Below are positions 24,401 through 37,528 of a DNA stretch of 64,000 nt, in pieces. The translations under genes were made by a program, and so were the position numbers. The notes under the pieces were generated by a model. It saw only the letters and a list, made by a program, of their open reading frames with translations. It did not search any database and was not told the DNA's origin. The stretch lies in the NCBI GenBank assembly GCA_000697475.1, contig JNEU01001033.1, positions 17,573 through 81,572 of the forward strand. The letters are read 5' to 3'. Numbering within the stretch: position 1 is the first letter of the stretch; every line of letters begins with the position of its first letter. Source of the stretch: Lichtheimia corymbifera B2541. Taxonomy: Eukaryota > Mucoromycota > Mucoromycetes > Mucorales > Lichtheimiaceae.

Positions 24401-27400
24401 TCGTCGGATGCCGATGTCAACATGGAAGCAGCAGCAGTCGTACCTGAGCAACAACAACAACAATCTCATGCTAAACCATCATCATCAACATCTGCTGTAG
24501 TGGTGAATCACTTGCTCAATGAATTACTCTCGATTCGTGCTACTGAGGAACATCAATCGACAAAGAAGGATGGCAAACCCACAGATGAAGAAAAGAAGGC
24601 TGAGAATCAACGATACGCATACATTGCATTCTTGTTGCAGTGCTTGGTGGAATTGGTACAATCCTACAAATCATGCAAGTATGATATCTATGCATTCGGT
24701 CGACGACGTGGAAGTAAGGATGGTAGCACCACCAGCAACAAGACCCGTAGCTCGATTTTGCACATGTTGCTCAATGATCTATTGCCCTACAATGCCATCA
24801 ATCCCAACACTGAAGAATCGCGTAAGCAACAAGGTGTATCCATGTGGGCAGCATCCTTGCTTGTGGCTATGTGCTATGAAACCCCAGCACCCAAGAAACC
24901 AGACAATGGCGGTAGCAACAGCAGCAGCAGCAGTGACGATTTGGCCCAAGTACGCAAATACGTTTTTGACGGCATCATACGCTCACTCAAGGAAACGGTG
25001 GCTTCATCCTCGGGTACTTTGGCTGCAAAATACGGCAAGTTTTTGGCATTGTCAGACTTATGTCATCGACTCTTGAATGCTCGTCCAAGCACACTTTCAT
25101 CCCAACGTGGTGGTGGTGGCCCTCTTGGTGGTGGTAGTGGTGGATCAGGTGGCGATGACGAATCGATCATGAGTGTTGCAAAGATCATGGTTGACAAGAA
25201 CTTTGTGGGCTCACTGACAGCAGCTATCAGCGATGTTGATATCAACTACCCACATGCCAAGACAGTGCTCAATTCCATGCTACGTCCACTTGAACAACTC
25301 ACCAAACTCGCTACCAAGATCCCTGATGATGCAGGCTCCAAAGAAGATGGCGACAAGAAACGCGGCGAGATTTTATCGTACGATGTATCTGCATCCACTG
25401 ACACTGAAGCTGAAGACACACCCGACTTGTATCGCAATTCGGCACTCGGCATGTTTGACGGCAGTGTGATGGAAGAAGATGAAATGGATGAATTTGAGTC
25501 TGAGGAAGAAGATGAAGAAACGTAAGTCTACAACATTTTGGGAGATGCTCTATTTTTGGCTTACGCATATACATGGATAGATTCGATGAAGAAGAATTTG
25601 ACGACGACAGCAACAGCGATTTATCGGATATGAGTGAAGTAGACGATGGAGATGAGGATGTCGACGACGAAATGGGAGCCATGATCCACCAGTTTGATAC
25701 TGACATGGAAGAAGATGAAGTACGTGAAAACTGGCTTGTTGCAACAATAATAACTAATCACGACGACGACACTATGATAGGATGGCAGCGGCGATGAAGA
25801 CGGTGACGACCATGATACGGATCACACTGACGGTTCAAGCGATTACGACGAAGATGGCCGAGAAATGACATGGCGCATTGAAGATATTGAGGATGACCCA
25901 GATATGCACGTGGATGCCGAGATCGAAGTGGATCGTGAAGATGTATTTGATTCAGCTGATGAACATGCCGGTGGTCATCACGCCAACGATGTCTTTGGTG
26001 AAGATGTATGTTTATTACAATTCATGTTTGGTATATGATACACACTGCTAATCCCAATATATATTTATAGGGCCATGTGGATGAGCTTGAGACGCTGGAT
26101 CAATCCGACTTTGATGAAGATGAAGACTCTGAAAACATTGAAGATGCTGAAGCCGAAGCCGATATTATTGATGACCGCGCTCTACTTGACGACATTCAGG
26201 ATGAAAATCCTTTCCTTGGTAATCCTCTCATGGGTGATGGCCTTCTTCTTGACGATGATCGACGACACCGTTCCATGGGATCGTTACATTTCCGCCGCTT
26301 TGAACGACCACACAATCGAGGAAGACTTGTTGTTGAACCAAGTAAGTAAAAACGACTAACGCATTTAAAAAAGGATCGTGTATACTTATCAGCTTTATAT
26401 AGCACCTTCACGATCTTTCCGTGCACCAAGTTCGTTAGGTGGTCGTGGTACCGATGCACAGGATGACATGGTTGTCAACCATCCCTTATTGACTGAAAGC
26501 CAGCAAGCAGGCGGCGGTGAAGTCCCACCTAGTCGATCTATTAGCGAATTACAGCAACGATCTCGATCCACCGGTTATAGCAATTGGCAGGCATTTGAGG
26601 ATATTGTGGGTGGCAGTGCTATGCGATTCCTAGAGAGCTTCTTGTCACAAGCACCTAGCAATGTTCAATCTGGTCCTTTCCGTATTGACTTACAAGGCCG
26701 AGGCGGTGGCATTACACGCACGTTTGAATTTGATCATCTTCCTCATACCCATGGACATCATCGACCCGCTTCAGGGGCAGCTACACAACAGGCTGAGTCT
26801 CAAGGCACTGATCAAATGCGCGATTTGTTGACCATTCTACATGATTTCCAACCATTGGGATCTGCTGACCGCTGGCATCAAGAAGCACGTATGATGTATG
26901 GTAGCAATCTGATGCCTGACAAGGCTCAACGTCTTACCAATGCCATGCTCAACTTGTTATTCCCCATCACCATCCGTGAGCAAAAGATTCAGCGTGAAAA
27001 GGAGGAAAAGCGACGCAAAGAGCAAGAGCGAATTGAAGCTGAGGAACGTAAGAAACAAGAAGAGGAGCGTCAACGGCGTGAAGAAGAGGAACGCAAGAAA
27101 AAGGAAGAGGAAGAACGTCGTGCTGCTGAAGAGGAAGCTGCTCGTAATGAACAACAACAACAACAACAAGCTACTGCTGCCGGTGATGATGACACTGCCA
27201 TGGAAGGCACACAGTCTTCTGAACAAGCTCAGGGCTCTGATTCCCAGCAACCTACAACTATCACAATCCACGGCGAAGAAGTTGACATCTCTGGTACTGG
27301 TATTGATATTGAGTTCCTTGAAGCGTTGCCTGAGGATTTGCGTGAAGAGGTGGTGAATCAACATATGCGTGAACATCGACCTGAGACACAAGCTCCAGAG

Positions 27401-30400
27401 CCAGATGCCATTAGCCCTGAATTTTTGGATGCATTACCACCGGATATTCGTGAAGAAGTGCTTCATCAAGAGGCTATTGAACGTGATCGTCGTGAACGTC
27501 AGCAACGGCAAGGTGAAGCTGATGCTACTGCTACTACAGCTACTACAGCTACAACGACTACTGGACCTGAAGCAGGTAGGCAGCAGCCTTCGGCTGGGTT
27601 GCAGCAGCTTGACAATATGTTGACGCAGCTTTTCTCCAATTCCGCAGGACTTGGAAGAGAAGCGAACACTTTGCAACGCTTTTTGACTGGCATTGGTGGT
27701 CGTGCAGGTGCATCAACACGTGATACTCAACAACAACAGCATCAACGTAAACATGCTGTGCATCGTAATGCTGTTCAGCTGGTGGACCGTGCGCAGCTGT
27801 CGGCATTAGCACGTCTTTTATTTGTACCACAAACAATTTCCAAATCGGTGCTCAACAAGCTGTTGATCAATTTATGCGAGAACAACAAGACACGCAGTGA
27901 TTTGCTATCGTTCCTGGTGTGTGTGCTTCATGATGGAGGTGGTGATCTTGCAGCTGTCGATCGTAGCTTTGCCCAGTTGTCATTACAAGCCAAGGGTATT
28001 TACAAGCCAGTGTCCAAGCCAAAGGGTATTGCTGCTCCTGATGAAAGTCTGCCGAACTTTATCACACAGCGATGTCTCGAGTTCCTTATGCAAGTCGTTC
28101 GTGCCAATGATCAATCGCTGACTTATTTCCTTGTTGAGAATGATTGTCTTGCTGGCCTCAAGCGTACCAACAGTCGTAAAGGCAAAGGAAAGGAAAAGAT
28201 GACACCTTCCAGCAAGTACCCTCTGCTTGTTCTCATGAGCTTGTTGGATCGCAATACTTTTATCGACAACCCAAGTCTTATGGAGGAATTGATGCACCTG
28301 ATCACCACTATTTGTCGTCCATTCCCAGCACTCGTCAAGAAATATGTCGATAAAATGGAGACACGACAGCAAAAGGAAGGTGGTTCAGATGATAGTAAAG
28401 GTGGATCAGCAAACAAGGAAAGCACGAGTACTGAGGAAATCAAAGCACAAAGCAAGAATGGTAGTGGCCAAAAGGAGACGGCAACGACAACTTCTTCATC
28501 ATCATCGACAGATCGCCCTACACCTAAACCACCCACCATTCCAGATCATTACCTCAAGCAGGTGGTCCATGTGTTGACATCGGGTGAATGTTCAAGCAAG
28601 ACGTTCCAATACACATTGAGTGCATTATCCCATTTATCGTCATTGGATGGTGCACAACAAACCATCACTTTGGAGCTTGTTCAAGATGCCCAAGACTCTG
28701 GCAAACACATTCTTAAGGACCTTGGTGAATTGCTCCATATTCTTGATAATGCTATGGCTGGTGCCGAAATCCAGGGATCAGCGCTTGGTCCTTTCTCAGC
28801 AGCATCCTCGCATCAGGCCAAATTGCTGCGTGTACTAAAGACGATCGATTACTTGTACTCACCCAAGACTGCCAATACTGGTGCACCCAAGCCAAACGAG
28901 AACAATGAGGATGAACAAGCAAAGAATGAGAAACGCGTGCTCGAGATCTATAGTGAACTCAAGTTCCTTCCACTATGGAAAATGCTTGGTCGATGCCTTG
29001 CTGTCATTCACGAGAAGGATGATCTTATCAATGTTGCCACTGTCTTATTACCATTGATCGAGGCATTCATGGTGGTTTCCAAGTACAGCACTGAAAAGAC
29101 GGCTGAAAAGACGACTGAAAAGAACAATGCTGAGATCCAGACACCTACCGAGAACGAGAAGGATGAAGACTTTTTCTTTGCATTTACCGAGGAACACAAA
29201 AAGGTGCTCAACATTATGGTGCGAAACAACCCATCCTTGATGATTGGATCGTTCTCGTTGTTGGTCCGCAATCCCAAGATGCTCGAATTTGACAACAAGC
29301 GCAACTACTTTGTGCAACAATTGCATAAACGCCATGGTGAACGTCGCATGTATGCACCATTGCAGTTGAATGTGCGTCGACAATATGTATTTGAGGATTC
29401 GTATCACCAGTTGTTGGGTCGCACAGGAGATGAGATCAAGTACGGCAAATTGAGTGTACGCTTTTATGACGAAGAAGGTGTGGATGCTGGTGGTGTGGCA
29501 CGTGAATGGTTCTCGGTGTTATCGCGTCAAATGTTCGATCCAAACTATGCCTTGTTCATCACATCAGCTGCTGACAAGCTTACATACCAACCCAATCGAG
29601 CATCAGCCATCAATCCGGACCATCTCAGTTATCTCAAATTTGTGGGACGTGTCATTGGCAAGGCTATTTACGATGGCCGACTTATGGATGCATACTTTAC
29701 ACGCTCATTTTACAAGCATATCCTCAATCGATCCGTGGATTACCGTGATGTTGAGGCCATTGATCCAGAATACTACAAGAGTTTGGTGTGGATGTTGGAG
29801 AACGACATTACCGATGTCATTGATTTGACCTTTAGCATTGAGACCGATGACTTTGGTACTACCAAGGAGATTGATCTTAAACCAGGCGGTCGTGACATTC
29901 CAGTGACTGAGGAAAACAAGCATGAATATGTGGCATTAGTAACTGAGCAAAAGTTGACTCTTGCGATCAAGGACCAAATCAACGCTTTCTTGCAAGGTTT
30001 CCATGATATTATCCCTCCATCGCTTATTCAGATCTTCAACGAACAAGAGCTTGAGTTGCTCATTTCTGGTTTACCGGATATTGATATTGATGATTGGAAA
30101 GCCAACACTGAGTACCAAGGCGGCTATTCACAAGGCTCACCACAGATCCAATGGTTCTGGCGTGCTGTGCGTAGCTTTGATCAAGAAGAACGAGCCAAGT
30201 TGCTTCAATTTGCCACTGGTACTTCCAAGGTGCCCCTTGAAGGTTTCTCCCAGTTACAAGGATCAGGTGGTATTCAACGATTCCAAATTCACAAGGACTT
30301 TGGTGGTGAATCCCGTCTCCCATCTGCACATACTTGGTAAGTGATTGTTGTTGTATTATTATCATTGACAACATGTTTCTAATATATGACTTTATAGCTT

Positions 30401-30500
30401 CAATCAAATCGATCTGCCGGAATATGACTCATACGACACCCTTCGCTCTAGCTTGTTCAAGGCGATCAATGAATGCTCAACCGGCTTTGGTTTCATATAG
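18419..30500 (+). CDS. TOM1: Giant HECT E3 ubiquitin ligase Tom1/HUWE1
   Basis: About 18 exons join to roughly 3,670 aa; the largest are near 22189-25524 and 26402-30338. The start [14 protein letters not shown] is followed by armadillo-like DUF908/DUF913 regions to about residue 1100. A UBA domain follows ([18 protein letters not shown]...AVDYLFSHP, near 22930-23050), then a long acidic stretch (25450-26260). A basic/Q-rich coiled coil (26980-27180) precedes two UBM-type ubiquitin-binding motifs ([14 protein letters not shown] and [14 protein letters not shown], 27310-27475). The HECT domain is at the C-terminus. The catalytic cysteine lies in [18 protein letters not shown], encoded across the last intron (30339-30398). 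Family members ubiquitinate excess histones, unassembled ribosomal proteins and other orphan proteins. The length lies between yeast Tom1 (3268 aa) and human HUWE1 (4374 aa). Confidence 0.96.
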
Positions 30501-33500
30501 ATTCTTTCCAACCACCCCTCTTTTTCTCTTTTAGTCACATTGCATGCATAATATAATATAAAAAAAACTTGCGACATAAACATAAGGGATGGAATGCTAT
30601 TACTGTTTTCATAGGAGCCACGTGGATCAAAGAGGAGGTGCATAAAAGTAATATAACCTTTCCTGGTCCCCTCAACTACTCATTTCCATGACGATGCCCA
30701 ACTCTTATCTTTGCAAACGTTAATGACACGCCGTGCGCCACACATTACACACAAACTTACCGGCACGAATTAAAAAGTACCACCTACCATATGGCAGCAG
30801 GGCTGTAAAAGCATCATCAAGGATCCAGGGTGGCTATCCCATCCATACAGGTTACCCAAGAAAATTAGTGGAGGCATAAGCTAGATTTGCATAGTAGTAA
30901 TAGTAGTGGCAGTAGATCATTAAAACATTGGAATCTTCCAAGATTATTAGGAAAGAGGAGGTCAATATAGCTAATCCTTGTTTGGTGGTATGGCGTCATT
31001 GTTCTTTTGTACTCAGCTGATGAGCTGCATCATACTAACATCATTATTCTTTGAGTATCCCAAAAACTACACCTTGTGTTTTTTTTTCTTTGCCACCAGT
31101 AGGCTGTGATTGTAATCTAGATGAAACGGAAAATGACAACCAGGGATGTCGAGTTGCTGTACCACGAGCGGATCGTTGTTGTACACACCAATGTTGCTGT
31201 TTTTATCAGGCTGTTGCTGGTCCAAGCGGCAGTATCCCAAAATCTTTTTGTTGTACCCAACTCAGACATCACATAGGAGCTTACCACATCTCCACGTGCT
31301 AAACAGCGGCCCAAAAAACCCACAATAAGGATACAACAATCATGCCATCTATTTTGCAAAAGGGTGCAAATGGTGATTATGCAAGCAAATAGACGAATCC
31401 ACGCGAATTTTTTTTTCATCGGCAGTACCGGATCTCAAGCCGCTGTGTTGTATGCACTGCTTGTACAACGCGACACACACGGCACGTGTTTAACCTGCGG
31501 ATGGCGAAAAGTGGTTGGTGGTGTTCGATGGTGTCGTGAAAACAAACAATTGCAAGTAATCCCATAATCCAAAAGATGGTAGCCATGGAGGGTGCAGTCT
31601 AGGTGATATTAAACAAGAGCATGTGATAAGCCAATGGCTGTGTTGGGTATATTTAGCCGTTTGAAAAAGATGCTACGCTCCAACAAAAGAGCTTGAATTC
31701 AAGCACGTCTCTGCTTGTACCACCCACCAATTTCTGGTTCACATCTCGCAATCGCATAATCCACGTTTTGAGTCATCTATGGCTTATTGGCGACTTGATA
31801 AAGTCGATAAACATAAACAATCCGAGGTTTCCCGCAAGATAAGGTCTCATTGTGAATAAGCGACTTTGCATACCAATTCAACAGGGATGGTAGCTGTAAA
31901 GTAGTTCATTTGACATTTTGAGCAACATTAGATCTTACTTGTGCTATTTTAACGTGGTCCGTCTTTGACATGGGATCCAGTTAAGGATGTTGCCAATTGC
32001 CAAGATTTTGCCAAGGAGGGTACTACACACACACGTACGTACGTACGCATGTATCCATCTTACGCCACATAGGTCTCGACCTTAGACAAACGATATCATT
32101 CCTTCTATCTATCTCTCCGCAGGCTGTGTAAAAACGAGGATTAGGAAGATATTCACCGTGATCGGCGTATATATCATGTGCCCAGCATGGTCATAAGGTA
32201 ACCCATCCCCCGACCATTCTACTTACTGGCAATGCGGCTCAGTCAATTACCCGGTGCATCATTTCCAAATACACGCTTGCCGACGTGTAAAAGCCAACTT
32301 TGGTAATGACAAGGGTCAAACAAGTGTGGGGTCAAAAGAATCGATCACGCACACACACACTCACACAAATCCATGTAGAGAGCCGACGTGAGAGCCTTAG
32401 CATCAACATAAAGGGTATAGCTCCAATGCAGGCCGCATTTGGGCATTATAGACCGATTGTTTACCTAATGGGCACAAGAGATTTTGTATCGCCAAAAGTA
32501 TACAGCGCCCCACGAGGGAACGATGAACGAGGCGTTGCTGCATGATAGACAACCACACATGGAAAGGGAAAGGTCGTCATTTCAAACTTGATTTCTCGAC
32601 AAAAGAGCGCGCGCGCAAAATATACATCATAGATGGCTCACGTTGCACGGTTGAGTGTTGTATCACCGCATCCTCCTTTGCTCGGCGACAAATGACAAAA
32701 GTATGATGAAAGGAGGAGGGAAGCTCTAGAGCATCATCATGATGAGCAAAGCCCATCTTGTGCAAGGAGCGGGGAGGAGCGGCAGCAGTTCATCATCAAG
32801 ATCTGTCATTATGAAATATGTAATTCCTTGCATTTGAATGCCACTCAATCCCTCATGGTAGGGATAAAAGGAAAACGGGAATGTCATTGTCGATTGATAA
32901 TGCTTATTCTTTGTTAGACCTGGAACAGGGATAAACTGCCCACTTTATCAAAACCTTGGTGGTGGTGGTGGTCTGGGGTCCCATGTGCGAACCATGAAGG
33001 GGGGAGGGTTCTCTCTCTCACTTTCTTTTTTGATGGGCGTTATGTTTCAAAACGTCGCACTGCATTGTATGGGAACAGTTGGGGATTGAAGATTTTATCA
33101 CGCAAAGCACAAAGACAAAAACACAATTCGCTTAGCAACAACAATGTGTGACCCTATTGACGATCTGACAAACATATACATGCACCAGGATTGGCACTGT
33201 TTACTCCTCCTTGGATATAAGCAACTATGGCAATAAATCATCGGAAGTGAAAGTAGCCGATCAACAAGTGTAGGGGATATAAGATTTTCGGATAAGATGC
33301 ACGTTGCAAGTTACTTTGGTGGTGATGATTGATAAGTACCCTTCTTAGTGTATCGTGAATGTGGAATTATACAACAACAGATGCATGAGGCGCGGGTTGT
33401 TGCGGCGGTGGTAATGGTAGTACATTACTGCTCGGCAAGGAATATTGTATATGGTTACAATACCATGCGCAATGGAAACTTCAGCAAGCAGAAAAAACAA

Positions 33501-33909
33501 GGACTAAACGCTTTCTAGCATTAAAAATTTAGATCAGCAATTGATGGGGGGTTAAAAGCAACGACGGGTTTAGGAGAGAGAGGGATTGCTGTTGCAATGC
33601 CGCGTGAATTGAATGATGATGGTGTGTGTGTGTGTCTCCCAGGGATGATATCAAAGGAGATGATGTGGATGGATTGCGAGCAGCCATCCAATGTCAGGAG
33701 AAAGGAAAATGGGCTAAATGACGCGCGATAAACGTTGGGATGCGCAAGTAATCTATTTTTGTGTGCCTTTCCAAATCATCCACTCTGCATTCTTTGCTTC
33801 TCTTTTTTTTTTTACGTGTCCACATTCTCTTTCTTTCTTTCTTTCTTTCTTTTTCAACTCTTTCTTTTATCTCTTCTTTTGGATTTCCTTGATAGTAGTA
33901 AAGTGTATC
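30501..33909. other. Long gene-free intergenic region
   Basis: This 3.4-kb interval between TOM1 and the Sel1-repeat gene has no frame that splices into a recognisable protein. The first 100 bp are probably TOM1 3' UTR. A GTACGT run lies at 32034-32047, a CTTT microsatellite at about 33828-33853, and a T/C-rich stretch just before 33910. Short open frames (for example a Cys-rich one at 31051-31302) overlap others on the opposite strand and show no family motif. The region may be a long promoter or hold unrecognised non-coding RNA. Confidence 0.5.
33828..33853. repeat. CTTT microsatellite upstream of the Sel1-repeat gene
   Basis: Tandem CTTT copies are read directly, within a pyrimidine-rich leader 60-80 bp before the chosen start. 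Confidence 0.8.
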
Positions 33910-35731
33910 ATGATCCATCATTCTACAGGCACCGACGTGGCCAATCCTATTCTTCTCAATACACCACCACCCACTCCACTCAAGGAGCCTTTGCTTTTCT
34001 CTCCGCCACAGACCACCACCACCACTGCATCCAAGCAATCACCTGAAAAACAATCTGAAAAGAAACCGCAGCAGCCACAATACATCGAAGTCATTGCCCC
34101 CGATACGCCACCTACTGACAGCAAACAAAAGGAAAAGTCGCCATTGTCCATTGACTCATTGTCCCAATCGTCCAATGCATCGTTACCTTTGCCTTCTCCT
34201 TTGTCGGCAACGACACCTCAACAAGAGCTATCACCCAGGTCATCCGCTACGCCTTCTCATACATTGGATGGTGGCAGTACACGTTCAAGCTCAATGGTAT
34301 CTGTGAGCGTCCTTGGCGACCAACAGTTATTGGATCACTCTCATCTTAAGCCTGGACACCGAGCATCCTTATTATCCTATGCACAGACCATCAACATGTA
34401 TCGCGACAATGCCAAAAAGACAAACAGCCCTGACATCCAATGTGATTTCGCCATCTTTATGGTGGAAGCTGCCAAACCACTCGCTACCGAAGGCGCCACA
34501 GCTGCTGAACGATGGGCTTATCTTACAGAGGCTGAGAAGTTGCTCAGACAATTGTCCGCTCGTGGTCATGCTGAATCGCAGTACTACCTTGGCAACCTCT
34601 ACGCAGCCGGAATGCTTAGCAAAAAGGGCAAGAACGAGTTTGACAAGGCATTTCCTCTCTTTGTTCAAGCTACCAAACATCATCATGCCGATGCTTCATT
34701 CAGGTAAATCGCGCGTTTTATGATGATGGGTGTGAGAGGAGGAGGAGGAGGAGGAGGGGAGGGGTTGTTCATGATCAAGGAGATGGATGATACTGCTTCA
34801 TGATGATGTACAGACAGACACACCTTCATGACAAGAAGGGGTTGGATTGAAAGGGGATAACAGTAGACACTCACACATTTATATCTCCTTATGCGTATAG
34901 AGCTGCAAAATGCTATGAAGATGGTCTTGGTACTCGCAAGGATCGGTCTAAAGCTGTACAATTCTACAGGCAAGTAACAATTTGCACCGTGTTTTGTGTT
35001 CCCCCGTACTTATTCTCCCCAACAACAACAACAGAAAAGCTGCCACATTAAGTCACCCGGGTGCTATGTACCGATTGGGCGTTGCACAAGTATATGGGGA
35101 ATTATCGATATCCAAGAATGCAAGAGATGGAGTAAAGTGGCTGAAAAGAGCTGCTGAAGCGGCGACACCCGAATATCCCCATGCAATCCATGAATTGGCG
35201 CAGCTGCACGAAACAGGAATCAAGAATGTTGTTTTCGTGGATCTGGACTATGCTGTGTCGTTGTACGCCCAGGCTGCGGATCTGGGATATGCTCCATCCG
35301 CGTATCGTTTGGGAGAGTGTTACGAATATGGAAGACTCAATTGTGATCAAGACCCTGCTTTGTCCATCCATTATTATACCATTGCTGCTCAACAAGGTCA
35401 TTGTGAAGGATGCTTTGCTCTCACTGCTTGGTATCTGGTGGGTTCGCCTGAAGTACTTCCACAATCAGATGAACAAGCCTACGTTTGGGCCTATCGTGCG
35501 GCTGAAATGGGTCTTGCCAAGGCTGAATACGCTGTCGGTTATTTCACAGAAGTTGGCATCGGCACTGTAAGCGACCCAGATGAGGCTTTCGAGTGGTACA
35601 GCAGAGCTGCTCAGCATGGCGACAAGCGTGCCATTCAAAGGATACAAGCACAACAAGGCAATGCCGATCATGGTGGCCATCATCCCCATGGCAAAAAGAA
35701 CAAACGTCAAGAATCATGCATGATCATGTAA
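33910..35731 (+). CDS. Sel1-repeat protein, Chs4/Skt5-like chitin synthase activator
   Basis: Three exons (33910-34703, 34901-34969, 35035-35731) encode 519 aa. The first 150 residues are Pro/Ser/Thr/Gln-rich and probably disordered. Residues about 200-490 form consecutive Sel1 repeats, for example HAESQYYLGNLYAAGMLS, AKCYEDGLGTRKD, SAYRLGECYEYG and AEYAVGYFTEVGIG. A basic tail ends in CMIM, a CAAX-type prenylation signal. This combination is that of Skt5/Chs4/Shc1, which bind and activate chitin synthase at the plasma membrane. Intron 2 uses a GC donor (CTACAG|gcaagt); no GT donor gives a continuous frame. An in-frame ATG at 33718 would add a 64-residue Phe/Ser leader that looks like translated UTR, so 33910 is preferred. 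Confidence 0.88.
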
Positions 35732-37381
35732 AAAAAAAAAAAACCTAGTCGTCGTCCTCTCCATACACCCCCATCCTGTTCCTTTGATTTTATTTTGTCT
35801 TTTTCAGATACCTCCACTCTGTCCTTTTTGATTTCTTTCTTTCCTGTCGCATTGAGCATCTACAACAACATCCTCACACTTTTACCTCCATTTACACCTT
35901 CACCCGTACAACATTTCATATATATATGGCATACTTTAATGAGATTAAAACTTTTTGCATTTGCTTCATGTATCAAACAAAGTGTCTCTCCTTTTATGTT
36001 TCCCCTCACGCGTCCTCACGTGCATTAACTTTAATGTGTGCATTAGTACGCTTGACCCTCGTTCAATCGTCTGTGACATTGCATATACGGGTAAACACTT
36101 TAAAAAACTAAGGAGTAGTAACACCGTCATCGTCGTCGTTGTTGGGCATCATAGATTTTACCCATTGGCGGTATTTTCAGAACAATTTCCCAAAATGTAC
36201 AATATGCATCTTCATTTTCAGGTACCCGATATTACAGTGTGCATCATTGTTTGCTTGTTGTTTGCTTTATCTCTAAAAAAGAATACACGACGCATTGATT
36301 GTGTCCCGAAATAAACTTGATTGCCGTACAGGGATATATCCACACACTCATAAACTCTCAACGTCTTATGGCTACTACTACTACTACTGCCTGTTGCTGC
36401 AGCATATATGCAAGCTAAAGTTTCAATGCACGTCTGCTGTAGTAGTAGAATCACCGCATTGGGGAGTTGTTGAGATTGATGGATGCAGCAGCATAACATC
36501 CTGATTATCTTTGCCGGATTTTCAAGGGAAAGGGAATAAAACGTATCATAAAGGAGAAAAAGACGTTTGCTTGCATTATATATAAGGTTCTCTTTGTATC
36601 AAGCTGGATAGTGTGTATCACCATCTTTTCCATGCACGACACGCATGTTGTACTTTACGGCTTTCTCATTTATTACCCCTGCCATACGCATTCTTGTCAC
36701 CCCTTCTCTATCACGCTATACCCACTTTTTCTCATTCATGATGTCATTCTCAATGCGTTTATACGTATAGCGTCATTTGTTGGCTCCACGACATGATGGA
36801 TCTGGCGGAGGTTTTGTCGATGTGATATAGATCATGCATTGTAGTAGTGGTGGTGATGGTGGTTGTCAATCTGGCAGCGCGGCCCCAGAAAGCGTGGATC
36901 CTATTTTGTGGTACCTTGTCTGCTGCAACCTGAGACTTTTCTATTATTCCAAACAGACAAATCGATTGGTCTCACCATTGGCATTGTGTGAGTTCGCATG
37001 AAAGTAATATGTGTGAGTTCTCGCTATAGCAGGCTGAATAAGCTGAACAAGCCAATCGATGGCTTGCCACAAGACGGACATTTGATATTTGTCAGCCGGC
37101 TCCGAATTCTATCTGGCTTCAGTTTCTCGTATTTTTGACATCCCGCTCATAAGACGATAATGATCGATATGAACCCATTGATCAATAAAAGCTATTTGCA
37201 TGGTGTAATTTGTGATCGATGCCTATATCCATGGATAGACAAGGTAGTATATTGTATGATGATGAATTAGACTCATTGTTTCTATGTAGATGCTGTGAAG
37301 ATGATGGGCATATTATATATAAGGGCCCTGGAAGGGGTAGTAGGCTTGGTTGTCATGACAGCATGTGATTGGCTAATTAGC

Positions 37382-37388
37382 TTAGTAA
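37382..37388. promoter_or_regulatory. Yap1-type site (TTAGTAA) upstream of TRR1
   Basis: The heptamer TTAGTAA, one of the recognised Yap1/Pap1 bZIP sites, lies 141 bp before the TRR1 start codon. Yap1 control of thioredoxin reductase is known in yeast; here it is inferred only from the motif. CCAAT-type boxes flank it (ATTGG near 37369, CCAAT near 37404). Confidence 0.4.
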
Positions 37389-37454
37389 GATGTCGTGCAA
37401 GGCCAATCGGCTCGATGAAGAATGACGAGAGCGGGTATTTTTGATGCACTGGGA

Positions 37455-37461
37455 TATATAA
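37455..37461 (+). promoter_or_regulatory. TATA box of TRR1
   Basis: TATATAA lies about 70 bp upstream of the ATG at 37529, in GGGATATATAAGAAGC. A second TATATAA-like stretch is at about 37314. Confidence 0.55.
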
Positions 37462-37528
37462 GAAGCGGGGTACATCGTTTCTTTTGTTCTCGTTTGTATT
37501 TCTTTATCTTTCTTTAAACATCTACACT

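Larger units (their letters stand above)
35732..37528. other. Intergenic region, 3' UTR of Sel1 gene and TRR1 promoter
   Basis: This 1.8-kb interval starts with a poly-A run right after the Sel1 gene stop. A short CTA repeat lies at about 36372-36389. The right 600 bp contain several CCAAT/ATTGG boxes and a TATA box that fit the TRR1 promoter. No spliced protein gene was recognised. Confidence 0.5.

Noticed and set aside
31051..31567. Cys-rich plus-strand frames and a minus-strand frame beginning MKKKFAWIRLFACIITIC
   Set aside because: They overlap each other on opposite strands, have no splice continuation and no family pattern, and lie in a region with no other coding signal.
33718..33909. 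N-terminal extension of the Sel1-repeat protein starting at ATG 33718
   Set aside because: The added residues are Phe/Ser/Leu runs translated from a CTTT microsatellite and pyrimidine-rich leader, which is typical of a 5' UTR.
35955..36314. 119-codon plus-strand frame downstream of the Sel1-repeat gene
   Set aside because: It has no motif and biased AT composition, with several equally long frames in other phases; most likely a 3' UTR or spacer.
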